DNA of 64,000 bases from Palsa-870 sp035937155 (lineage in GTDB: Bacteria > Chloroflexota > Dormibacteria > Dormibacterales > Dormibacteraceae), in the NCBI GenBank assembly GCA_035937155.1, contig DASYVJ010000004.1, forward strand, positions 33,858-97,857. Direction: 5' to 3'. The notes under the pieces were generated by a model that was not told the DNA's origin, made no database searches, and worked only from the letters and a program-made list of their open reading frames with translations. The position numbers were made by a program, and so were the translations under genes. Below are positions 26,513-35,013 of the stretch, piece after piece (position 1 is the stretch's first letter; each line of letters begins with the position of its first letter).

Positions 26513-27339
26513 CTCCGGATAGCGCACAACTGAAACCAGGCGACTGGCTCGAGGTCTTTCACCGCATCGGCGCCGGTGTCCGCCGCGCGGTTGTTCCTCT
26601 CGCCGGGACAGAGGCCGGGCGCGTGCAGTTCGAGGTCGGCGCGGGTGGTGACACGACGATGGAGGTGGACCGGGTGGCGGAGGTTGTCGTCTTCGCTGAG
26701 CTCGAGGCCCTGGCCGGCCGAGGCGAGCGGTTCTCGGTTCTCTCCGAAGAATCGGGTTTGCGCAGCTTCGGCGCCGACTACCCGCTTGTCCTGGTCGATC
26801 CGGTCGATGGCAGCCTCAATGCGAAGCAGGGCGTCCCGCTGTTCGGGCTCATGCTCGCGGTGCTCGACGGGCCCGCCATCGACGACACGTTCGCCGGCTG
26901 CGTGTTGAACCTGATCAGCGGTGAGGCGTGGACGGCGATCCGCAAGCAGGGCGCGTGGCGCGACGGCGTGCCGCTGGAGGTCATTCCGCGACACGATCCA
27001 AAGCGTATCCAGATCCTCGGCCTCGAGAGCTCACCCCGCGCCATCACGGTTGCGCGAACCCTCGTGGAGCGCTCGAGCAAGATCCGCATACTGGGTTCGA
27101 TGGCCATCTCGATCGCGCTCACCGCGTCGGGCGGGTTCGATATCTTCTGCGCGCCGATGCCGGTGCGCGTCTTCGACATGGCGGCGAGCCTGCTCCTGCT
27201 TGCCGAGACCGGCGGAGTCGCGACGGACATGCAGGGCAACCGCATTGGACCCCTGCAGGCCTCCCTCGACCGCCGCACCACGCTGCTCTGCGCGCCCACC
27301 CGAGAGCTGCATGCCGAGGCGCTGAAGATCCTCGGATGA
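26509..27339 (+). CDS. Inositol monophosphatase family phosphatase
   Basis: A sugar-phosphatase-like protein. The metal-binding signature DPVDGSLNAKQGVP replaces DPIDGTxNF. An upstream Glu-Glu (LSEESG) and the C-terminal VFDMAASLLLLAETGG, a variant of WDxAAG, complete the metal/substrate site. Family members hydrolyse inositol, fructose-1,6-bis- or other sugar phosphates. The usual aromatic after DGSLN is missing (A), so substrate is open. The start is unclear: a GTG at 26419 would give 306 residues with a non-conserved arginine-rich leader, whereas CTG 26509 overlaps the upstream stop as CTGA and gives 276. It overlaps the GT4 gene by 4 nt (ATGA). Confidence 0.72.
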   Translation: MTPDSAQLKPGDWLEVFHRIGAGVRRAVVPLAGTEAGRVQFEVGAGGDTTMEVDRVAEVVVFAELEALAGRGERFSVLSEESGLRSFGADYPLVLVDPVDGSLNAKQGVPLFGLMLAVLDGPAIDDTFAGCVLNLISGEAWTAIRKQGAWRDGVPLEVIPRHDPKRIQILGLESSPRAITVARTLVERSSKIRILGSMAISIALTASGGFDIFCAPMPVRVFDMAASLLLLAETGGVATDMQGNRIGPLQASLDRRTTLLCAPTRELHAEALKILG

Positions 27340-28676
27340 TCTTCGCTCCCGAGCGAACGGTCTTCGTCTTGCTCAGCTTCGAAGGGCCAGACCTGTACAG
27401 CCGGGCAGGTGGTCTCGGGGTGCGCGTGAAAGGCCTGTCGCGTTCGCTCGCAAAACTTGGCTACCACACTCACCTCTACTTCTGCGGCGATCCCGATCTG
27501 CCCAGCGAGGAAACCCATGAGCGGGGCAAGCTGTATTACAGGCGCTGGTGTCAGTGGATCTCCGCGCAGCACCGGGGCGGCGTGTACGACGGCGAGGAGG
27601 GCAAGGTCCGCGACTGGAACTCGAGCCTGCCGCCAAGCCTGATCGAGACCGTAATCGCCCCGGCCATCGCCGCCGGCAACAACGTTGTCGTGCTCGGCGA
27701 GGAATGGCACACGTCGTGGTCGATGAATTTGATCTCCGAGACTCTCTACCGGCGCGGCCTGCGCGACCGCGTGGTGATGCTGTGGAACGCGAACAACATC
27801 TTCGGCTTCCACCGCATCGATTGGGGAACGCTTGCGCTGTCCTCGACCATCACGACGGTGAGCCGCTACATGAAGTTCAAGATGTGGGACTGGGGCCAGA
27901 ATCCCGTGGTGATCCCAAACGGGATCCCGCGCGAGTCGCTCGCCGACTCAGATCCCGAGGCGGTAGCCGAGCTCAGGGCCGCTGCGTCCGCGGATCATTT
28001 CTGTTTCAAGATTGGCCGCTTCGACCCGGACAAGCGCTGGTTGATGGCGGTCTCTGCTGCGGCCTATCTCAAGCGTCGCGACAATCGCGTGAGGCTCTTG
28101 ATCCGCGGCGGCCGCGAGGCGCACGGCGGCGAGGTGATGAGCTACGCACGGCATCAGGGCCTGACCGTGGTCGATGCGCCAACGCCCTCTGACCCGGCGG
28201 CGTTGGCATCCCTGTTGCTCCAGAACCCTGCCGCGGACGTGATCAACTTCACCAGCTTCATCAGCGACAGTCTGGTCCGGGTGATCTACTCGGCCTGCGA
28301 TGCGGTGCTCGCGAACTCCGGGCACGAGCCGTTCGGCCTCGTCGGCCTCGAGGTGATGGCGGCAGGTGGCCTGGCCGTCACCGGTTCGACGGGTGAGGAC
28401 TACGCGGATGGGTTTCGCAATGCGTTGGTCCTCGAGACCGACGATCCGGTTGAGCTTGTCACCGAGCTGGCACTGCTGAAGGAGCGCCCCAAGCTGGCCG
28501 CGTCCATGCGCAGGCATGGCCGGACGACCGCTCGCGCCTATGTGTGGGAGAAGGTGATCGATCAGCTTCTCCTGCGCGTTGAGTTTGCTGCAGCGCAGCA
28601 GGCGGTGAGGCCGCTCCCGGCCGAAACCACCGGCAGACCCATTTCTGCGAGGAAGCGCGGCGCAAAAAATGGCTGA
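27336..28676 (+). CDS. GT-B glycosyltransferase, GT4-like
   Basis: A 446-residue glycosyltransferase. An N-terminal Rossmann domain opens with FVLLSFEGPDLYSRAGGLGVRVKGLSRSLA, the acceptor-side glycine-rich loop. The central TTVSRYMKFKMWDWGQNPVVIPNGI and KIGRFDPDKRW precede the nucleotide-sugar site NSGHEPFGLVGLEVMAAGG, the E-x7-E motif of retaining GT4/GT5 enzymes. ATGA overlap with the IMPase gene and 8-nt overlap with the GH57 gene place it in an alpha-glucan operon. It may extend or prime an alpha-glucan; trehalose or sucrose synthesis is not excluded. Confidence 0.78.
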   Translation: MIFAPERTVFVLLSFEGPDLYSRAGGLGVRVKGLSRSLAKLGYHTHLYFCGDPDLPSEETHERGKLYYRRWCQWISAQHRGGVYDGEEGKVRDWNSSLPPSLIETVIAPAIAAGNNVVVLGEEWHTSWSMNLISETLYRRGLRDRVVMLWNANNIFGFHRIDWGTLALSSTITTVSRYMKFKMWDWGQNPVVIPNGIPRESLADSDPEAVAELRAAASADHFCFKIGRFDPDKRWLMAVSAAAYLKRRDNRVRLLIRGGREAHGGEVMSYARHQGLTVVDAPTPSDPAALASLLLQNPAADVINFTSFISDSLVRVIYSACDAVLANSGHEPFGLVGLEVMAAGGLAVTGSTGEDYADGFRNALVLETDDPVELVTELALLKERPKLAASMRRHGRTTARAYVWEKVIDQLLLRVEFAAAQQAVRPLPAETTGRPISARKRGAKNG

Positions 28677-29880
28677 GAACCTCGTCGTGTACACCGTGGT
28701 CCACCAACCAATGCGGTTGAAGCTGCCCGCGCGCGTCATCCCGTCCGGGTCACAGCCCGACGATTTCAGCGCCTTCTTGTTCGACGACGCGATGAATCGA
28801 CGCTACTTCGACAAGGTGGCGCAGTACTCGTATCTGCCGGCCACCGCAATGTTCCGCGATCTGACCAAGCGCGGCTGGCGCATGTCGATCGGTTTCAGCA
28901 ACTCCTTCCTGGTCCAGGCGGAACAGTGGGGAGGCAAGGTGCTGGATGCCTTCAAGCGTCTGTGCGCCAGCCCCAACGTCGAGGTCGTCTGCGTCGAGCC
29001 CTACCACTCATGGCTCATGTACCTGGACATCGTCGAGTTCAAAGAGTCGATGCTCTGGGCGCGCCGCCGCCTCGAGGAGGTGTTCCAGAAACCAGTCGCC
29101 GTGACGGACACCACCGAGATGTTCATGTCGAACGACGTGTACTTCGCCCTCCAGCAGTGTGGCTTCAGCGGCGCATTCATGGAAGGCCGCGCATGGCAGC
29201 TCGGCTGGCGGGAGCCGACGCACGTCTATCGCTACCCCGGGCAGAACCTCGCGCTGCTAGCCCGCCATCACCAGCTCTCCGACGATGTCGGGTATCGGTT
29301 CTCCAACCAGGGTTGGGACTTCTGGCCGCTGATGGCCGACACGTATGCAGGCTGGGTGCGCGATTGCTGGGGTGACGTCGTCACGCTCGGCTGGGACTTC
29401 GAGACGTTTGGCGAGCACCATCGCCAGGACTCCGGGATCTTCCAGTTCATGCGTGCCTTCAACACGCAGATCAAGAAGAGAAAGGTGCGCATGATGCTGC
29501 CGTCCGAGGCGCTGGCCGAGCTGACCCAGCCGCGTTACGAGGTCCCGATCAACGAGTACGGGACGACGTGGGCGGGCGAGGGCGGCATGGAGTTCTTCCT
29601 GGGCAATGCGGCGCAGCAGGGCCTTTTCCGCCTGATGCATCACGCGTACTCCAAGGCGAGGCTCACCGGAGACCCGCGGCTGATCGAGATCGCCCGGTGG
29701 CTGCTCCAGTCGGACAACCTGCATCTGATCCAGTGGTTCGGCCGTTCGGGACCTGCAGCCGAGGTGAGCGCGTACTTCACGCCGGATGAGTGGTGGGAGC
29801 TCGGCGGGCACGGCATCATCCGTGAGCAGCAGCGCGTCTACTTAAACTTCATCCGCGCCCTTGATGAGTACGCGAAGTAA
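28669..29880 (+). CDS. GH57 family glycoside hydrolase (alpha-amylase/glucanotransferase-like)
   Basis: A 403-residue GH57 protein. Motif 1 is VVHQPMRLKLP, and motif 4 is LGWDFETFGEHH with the acid/base region. The TDTTEMF stretch could hold the nucleophile. It is short for a GH57 enzyme (usually 500 or more) and close to the compact 'GH57 alpha-amylase' group of glycogen operons. Its stop at 29880 is directly followed by the next ATG. It probably remodels or degrades alpha-1,4-glucan together with the neighbouring fusion protein. Confidence 0.78.
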   Translation: MAENLVVYTVVHQPMRLKLPARVIPSGSQPDDFSAFLFDDAMNRRYFDKVAQYSYLPATAMFRDLTKRGWRMSIGFSNSFLVQAEQWGGKVLDAFKRLCASPNVEVVCVEPYHSWLMYLDIVEFKESMLWARRRLEEVFQKPVAVTDTTEMFMSNDVYFALQQCGFSGAFMEGRAWQLGWREPTHVYRYPGQNLALLARHHQLSDDVGYRFSNQGWDFWPLMADTYAGWVRDCWGDVVTLGWDFETFGEHHRQDSGIFQFMRAFNTQIKKRKVRMMLPSEALAELTQPRYEVPINEYGTTWAGEGGMEFFLGNAAQQGLFRLMHHAYSKARLTGDPRLIEIARWLLQSDNLHLIQWFGRSGPAAEVSAYFTPDEWWELGGHGIIREQQRVYLNFIRALDEYAK

Positions 29881-32800
29881 ATGAAGCCGATCCACGTCGC
29901 TTTCGTCTGGCATATGCACCAGCCGTATTACAAGGACGACCTCACCAGCACCTACCTGCTGCCATGGGTGCGGTTGCGCTGTGCCAAGGACTACTACAAG
30001 ATGCCCACCTTGCTGGACGGCTACCCGAAGGTCCGCGCCACTTTCAACCTCGTGCCGTCGCTGCTCGCCCAGATCGAAGACTACGGAAAGGAAGACTCGG
30101 TCGACCTCTTCCTCAACTTGAGCCGGCGCGACGCCGGCGAGCTCTCGGCCGAGGAGCGCGAGTTCCTCCTGCGCTGGATGCGCGAGTCGCCGCGAGCGCT
30201 GCGCGTCCAGCAGTCGCCTCGCTACCTCGAGCTCGCCACGCGGCCTCCCGACGCCCAGTTCACCACGGCCGACATCCGCGACCTGCAGGTGTGGTTCAAC
30301 CTCGCGTGGTGTGACCCTGTCTGGGTCGAGTCAGACCCGCGGCTCGCCGAGCTGAAGCGCAAGGATCGCGACTTCTCGGAGGCGGACAAGCAGCCGCTCT
30401 TCACCGCCCAGCTGGACATGATGGCGAAGGTCATCCCGAAATACCGCCAGCTGGCGGATCGCGGTCAGGCCGAGCTGACCTTCTCGCCGTACTACCACCC
30501 GATCCTTCCTCTCATATGTCACGTCGACTCGGCGCGCAGCGCGAACCCTCAGATCCAGCTCCCGCAGCGCCACTTTTCGCATCGGGAAGATGCCGAGCGG
30601 CAGATCGAGCTCGGCCTCGGGCTTTTCGAGCGACTGCTCGGACGCAGGCCGAAAGGCATGTGGCCGTCCGAGATGGCCGTGGGCGAGAGCGTCATCGGCC
30701 TGGCCACAGGCGCCGGGATCGACTGGATGATCAGCGACGAAGAGGTCCTCGCTCGCTCGATGGAGAGCCACTACTCCCGTGACGAGTTCCTGTACAGCCC
30801 GAAGCGCGTCGGCCGCGACGGCCAGACCACGGCCATGGTCTTTCGCGACTCGCAGCTTTCAAACGCCATCGGTTTCGACTACCAGAAAATGTCTTCGATC
30901 GACGCGGCTCGCTCCCTCACGGGCCGGCTGAAGCGAATCGGCGAGCAGCAGGGTGACCGAGACCATCTCGTCGTGATTGCGCTCGACGGCGAAAATGCGT
31001 GGGAGTTCTACCCGCGCGACGGCCACGACTTCCTCAACGCGCTCTACACGGAGCTCGAGGCGAGCCCGGACATCGTGACGACCACGGTGGCCGACTTCAT
31101 TGCAGAGCATCCGCCCCAGCAGCAGCTGCACCACCTCCACACCGGCAGCTGGATCGGTGCGAGCCTCGACACCTGGATCGGGGATCCCGAGCACAACATC
31201 GCCTGGGACCTGCTCGCCGACACCCGTTCGTGGCTCGAAGAGCAGTCGCAGCAGCGGCCGAAAGACTCGGATCAGGTCGCTCTCGCCTGGCGGGAGATCC
31301 TCGTCACGGAGGGCAGCGACTGGTTCTGGTGGTTCAGCCGCAAGCACGACTCGGGCATGGACCTCATCTGGGACAACCAGTTTCGCCTGCACCTACGCAA
31401 CGTCTACAAGCTCATGGGCTCTCGTGCGCCCGCGCGGCTCTTCCAGCCCATCATCAAGCGGGCGCCTCCGCCGGAGCGCTCAGTGCCTGCAGCGACGATC
31501 AGCCCCGAGACGCGTGACGATCCGGAATGGAGCAAGGCCGGCTACTACCTCGTGGGGTCGGGCTTCGGGGCGCTCCACCGCCCGGCCGGCATCGTCGAGC
31601 GCGTCTACTACGGCAACGACGCAGAGCAGCTGTATTTTCGGATCGACACGCCGCGTCCGCCGGCTGAGCTGGAGAGTCAGCACGTCGATTTCTGGCTTTT
31701 CTGCTCGGGCGCGCCCGCCGGCGATGGGGCTAGCGACCTGGATCTTCCCCTGTCGGCTGCCGCGATGGCGGACCTCGGGTTCGAGCCCGCTCACGCGATC
31801 AGGATCGTTCCCCGCACGCGCGGCGGCTCGGTGACCCTAGCCAGGATCGTCGAACCGGCCGGCCACACAACGAACGGGCAGCTAGACGCCAAGGCCAGAG
31901 GAGTGGCCGAAACCGCGTGGGAGGTGACGGATCCCTTCTTCATCGCGATTCCGTTCGAGCGGCTGGGCAAGCGGCCCGGCGACACGCTCGAGATGGCACT
32001 CGTTGTGAGCCGCGATGGGCATGACATCGAGGTGGTTCCGCCCGCGGGCTCGCTTGGTGTTCGTGTGCCAGGGGAGGCGCCGCCCGCGACTGTGCCGCAC
32101 TCGCAGCACTTGAAGGTCCTCGTGGCGACCGCCGAGCTGGCCCCGTTTGCGAAGCTCGGAGGCGTGGCCGACGTAGCGGCCGCGCTGTCGAAGGAGCTGC
32201 GCCGCTTGGGCCACGATGTCAGAGTCGTGCTGCCCCGCTACCGGCAGGTCGACATCGGCAAGTACAACCTGCGTCCCGTCGTGACAGGGCTCCAGGTCCC
32301 GATGGGTGTACAGAAGATCGAAGCGACGATCTACGAAGGTCGCCTCGGCGACGTGATCGTCTACTTCGTCGACTGCCCGCCCCTGTACGACCGCGACGGG
32401 ATGATCGGTTTCGGCGATGACGACGCGCGCTCCGTTTTCTTCTCGCGTGCGCTGCTGGAGATGCTTCCGCTGCTGGAGTTTTTCCCGGATGTCATCCATG
32501 TCCATGACTGGTACGCGGCCCTCGTGCCGAACCTGCTCGACCGCGTTTACACGCAGGGTCCTTATGCGGAGATCGCCACCAACCTCACCATCCACAACCT
32601 CGCTGCCCAGGGCGTTTTCGGCTTCGGCGCTCTCATGCTGGCCGGCCTCGAGGAATGGGGCCTGATCCAGGTCGGGATCCCTGGGCTCGACAACGTCGTG
32701 AACGTGCTGGGTCGTGGGATCCATTTCGCCGACGTCGTCAACACGGTGAGCGAGCGCTACGCCACGGAGATCCAGACGCCCGCATATGGCGAGGGGTTGG

Positions 32801-33573
32801 ACGAGCTGCTGCGCCGCAACGCGCACAAGCTCCACGGCGTCATCAACGGCATCGACTACGAGATCTTCGACCCGCAGCGCGATCCGAGCGTCCCTCATCA
32901 CTATTCGGCTGAAGCTCCGGAGGGCAAGGCCATGTGTCGCATCGAGCTGCGGGCCGAGCTTGGACTCGACGACGTCAACAAGCCTCTGTGCGCGATCGTG
33001 TCGCGGTTCTACGACGTGAAGGGCATCGACCTCGTCGAGCAAGCGATGGCGCAGCTGCTTCACCTCGGCATGCAGGTGGTCGTGATTGGAACGGGCGACC
33101 GCCGCTACGAGGACATGTTTCGCCGGTGGGCCGCGCAGGCTCCGCACCAGGTCTCTGCGTCGATCGGATTCGATGCGACGCTCGTCCAGCGCATCTACGC
33201 GGGCGCTGACATGCTGTGGATGCCTTCGCGCTTTGAGCCCTGCGGCCTGGCGCAGCTGATCGCCTTGCGCTACGGCACGATCCCGGTCGTGCGTGAGACA
33301 GGCGGGCTGGCGGACACCATCAGGGATTACGACCCCGTGGCGGCGACGGGCAATGGGTTCATGTTTGACGCTTACGATCCGTGGCAGTTCTTCGCGGCGG
33401 TCGTGCGGGCGGCCGAGACTTTCCGGCACCCGGCGCTATGGGCGTGGCTCGTGCGCCACGCGATGACCGAAGACGTCTCCTGGTCCCGCTCAGCGCACCG
33501 ATACGTGCAGCTCTACCTGGCGGCGATAACCGCCCGCCGCGAACGCAGAGGTGTAACCGCGCTGGCGGACTGA
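29881..33573 (+). CDS. GH57-GT5 fusion: GH57 hydrolase/branching-type domain joined to glycogen synthase
   Basis: A 1230-residue bifunctional protein. Residues 1 to about 520 are GH57: VWHMHQPYY (motif 1), GMWPSEMAVGES (motif 3, nucleophile region) and IALDGENAWEFY (motif 4). Residues about 560-730 form a beta-rich linker like a GH57 C-terminal sandwich. From about 743 comes a complete GT5 glycogen synthase: FAKLGGVADVAAAL (ADP-glucose KxGG loop), NLTIHNLAAQG, VINGIDY and FEPCGLAQLIALRYGTIPVVRETGGL. A synthase physically joined to a GH57 enzyme suggests coupled chain elongation and trimming, branching or transfer of glycogen. It is the last gene of the IMPase-GT4-GH57 operon. Confidence 0.85.
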   Translation: MKPIHVAFVWHMHQPYYKDDLTSTYLLPWVRLRCAKDYYKMPTLLDGYPKVRATFNLVPSLLAQIEDYGKEDSVDLFLNLSRRDAGELSAEEREFLLRWMRESPRALRVQQSPRYLELATRPPDAQFTTADIRDLQVWFNLAWCDPVWVESDPRLAELKRKDRDFSEADKQPLFTAQLDMMAKVIPKYRQLADRGQAELTFSPYYHPILPLICHVDSARSANPQIQLPQRHFSHREDAERQIELGLGLFERLLGRRPKGMWPSEMAVGESVIGLATGAGIDWMISDEEVLARSMESHYSRDEFLYSPKRVGRDGQTTAMVFRDSQLSNAIGFDYQKMSSIDAARSLTGRLKRIGEQQGDRDHLVVIALDGENAWEFYPRDGHDFLNALYTELEASPDIVTTTVADFIAEHPPQQQLHHLHTGSWIGASLDTWIGDPEHNIAWDLLADTRSWLEEQSQQRPKDSDQVALAWREILVTEGSDWFWWFSRKHDSGMDLIWDNQFRLHLRNVYKLMGSRAPARLFQPIIKRAPPPERSVPAATISPETRDDPEWSKAGYYLVGSGFGALHRPAGIVERVYYGNDAEQLYFRIDTPRPPAELESQHVDFWLFCSGAPAGDGASDLDLPLSAAAMADLGFEPAHAIRIVPRTRGGSVTLARIVEPAGHTTNGQLDAKARGVAETAWEVTDPFFIAIPFERLGKRPGDTLEMALVVSRDGHDIEVVPPAGSLGVRVPGEAPPATVPHSQHLKVLVATAELAPFAKLGGVADVAAALSKELRRLGHDVRVVLPRYRQVDIGKYNLRPVVTGLQVPMGVQKIEATIYEGRLGDVIVYFVDCPPLYDRDGMIGFGDDDARSVFFSRALLEMLPLLEFFPDVIHVHDWYAALVPNLLDRVYTQGPYAEIATNLTIHNLAAQGVFGFGALMLAGLEEWGLIQVGIPGLDNVVNVLGRGIHFADVVNTVSERYATEIQTPAYGEGLDELLRRNAHKLHGVINGIDYEIFDPQRDPSVPHHYSAEAPEGKAMCRIELRAELGLDDVNKPLCAIVSRFYDVKGIDLVEQAMAQLLHLGMQVVVIGTGDRRYEDMFRRWAAQAPHQVSASIGFDATLVQRIYAGADMLWMPSRFEPCGLAQLIALRYGTIPVVRETGGLADTIRDYDPVAATGNGFMFDAYDPWQFFAAVVRAAETFRHPALWAWLVRHAMTEDVSWSRSAHRYVQLYLAAITARRERRGVTALAD

Positions 33574-33594
33574 ATCCCCTCTCCCGCGTTAGCG

Positions 33595-33636
33595 GGAGCG
33601 ATCAGTAAGTCCCATCCTTATCGTCGCTTGCGCGCA
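33595..33636. repeat. Dispersed intergenic repeat, copy B
   Basis: This inverted copy of the repeat at 22751-22793 shares an uninterrupted core of about 22 nt. It is preceded by a CTCCCGC-GTTA-GCGGGAG hairpin and followed by GCAGGGTCAGGTTGAGGGC. It lies just downstream of the GH57-GT5 stop. Confidence 0.75.
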
Positions 33637-33684
33637 GGGTCAGGTTGAGGGCGGTGGGGTAACCAAACCGGGCCGCCTGCGTTC

Positions 33685-34946
33685 GTGCCTTTGATGGATC
33701 GCGGCTCGTGGCTTACGATCGCGATCGTGCTCCTCGCGATGGGGCCGGCATGCACGCCGCAAGGCCCGTTGGTGCGCGCCGCCGCCTCTCCATCGCCGAC
33801 GCCGTCAACCGTGGCGCCGACTCCACAAGCTTCGCCTACGAATGTGCCGCCAGGGCCCTCAGCCGAACCAACTCCGGTTCCCCTATCCGTGTCGTGCACC
33901 ACGACCCCAACCGTAGCGGCCGAACCGCTTGTCCTCAGCGCTGCCCCTACCGGCTAGGCGCTCGCTCTGGAGAGCCTTCGCGACCCGGTGCATCCAACCC
34001 CGCTCTGCACGATTGATGGCGCATACAACGTCAGGTTCATCTCCGGCACGGAGATTGGTTTCGTCACCAACCCGTCCATGAACGACCCGACATCCAACAC
34101 CAGCCTGATCCAGCGGATGAACCTCGCCGACCTTAAACCAGTCTCTGTCGCTGCAGTGCCGGGCACAGTCATGGACCTTGCCTGGAGCCCCGATGGCTCC
34201 AGCGTCGCTTACCTCGTGGACACGAATGCTCCGGGTCTCGGTTCGGGGAATGCCAACCAGCTGTGGCTCAAAACCGGCAGCGCCCCGCCACGAGCGCTGA
34301 CACCGCTGATACCCCTTTTCGGTCGCGGCGGCTCGATCAGCGACCAGATCCTTGTTCGCTTTTCACACGATGGAAAGTACCTGCTGGTGGTCGACACATA
34401 TGTCAACGGTCCGGCCCCTGTTTCCCCTGACCTGGCGCATTTCCAGGTGCGTGCGATGCCGGCCGGGAACCTTGTGTGGGTGCCACCGACCGCGCTGGGC
34501 TATGGGGACAAGATTGGCTTTTCCTTCGTCACGATGGCGGCGTGGGCGCGGACGTCTGACCGGCTCTACTACCGCGACAGTGCCGGGGTCCACTCGTGGG
34601 ACCCACCGGCCACCGTCGAGACGATGGCTGGTTTAAAGGACTGGTTTCACCGTCGGTGTCTCCGGACGATCGGGTTGTCGCGTACACGATGAACCCGGAC
34701 ACGCAGCCGCAGGCGGAGGTGCGCGACCTCGCGTCTAACGCGCTTCGGGTCCTTCCCGGCATTCGGGCAGCGTCGTTCTTCCTCTCCAGCACCACTTTGC
34801 TCGAGGGCGTGTATGGGCCGAGCAACGAGCAGGGACTCGGCACGCTTCCCTACAAACAGATCGGCAGCGCTCTGTTTGACCTCAACAACAATGTTGAGAC
34901 GCCAGTGTCGGTACTTATCAATCCGACCGACTTCTGGCCCCGCTGA
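33685..34946 (+). pseudogene. Propeller-like lipoprotein pseudogene (nonsense plus frameshift)
   Basis: The 5' part encodes a signal peptide with GPAC lipobox and a Ser/Pro/Thr linker. A TAG at 33955-33957 interrupts it (SAAPTG then stop), and the same frame resumes with ALALESLRDPVHPTPLCTIDGAYNVRFISG...LAWSPDGSSVAYLVD, a WD40/TolB-type blade. Near 34635 the frame slips by one base: SPSVSPDDRVVAYTMNPD through LINPTDFWPR (stop at 34946) continues in another frame. The protein would be about 420 residues if intact. It belongs to the same decayed family as 18848-20500. Confidence 0.7.
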
Positions 34947-35013
34947 GGATTAGTCACCTCCCCGCTCGCCGGGGAGGTCGGCGCGCTAGCGCCGGGTGGG
35001 GGGATTCCCTACC
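34947..35013. repeat. Palindromic intergenic element
   Basis: The short gap between the lipoprotein pseudogene and glgP holds CCTCCCCGC-TC-GCCGGGGAGG and GGCGCGCTAGCGCC hairpins. It may serve as a bidirectional transcription end for the converging genes, although no T-tract is seen. Confidence 0.5.

Noticed and set aside
31882..33429. 515-codon minus-strand open frame opposite the GH57-GT5 fusion
   Set aside because: Antisense of a strongly supported GT5 domain; composition dominated by His, Arg, Asp and Val as expected from reverse-frame GC-rich codons.
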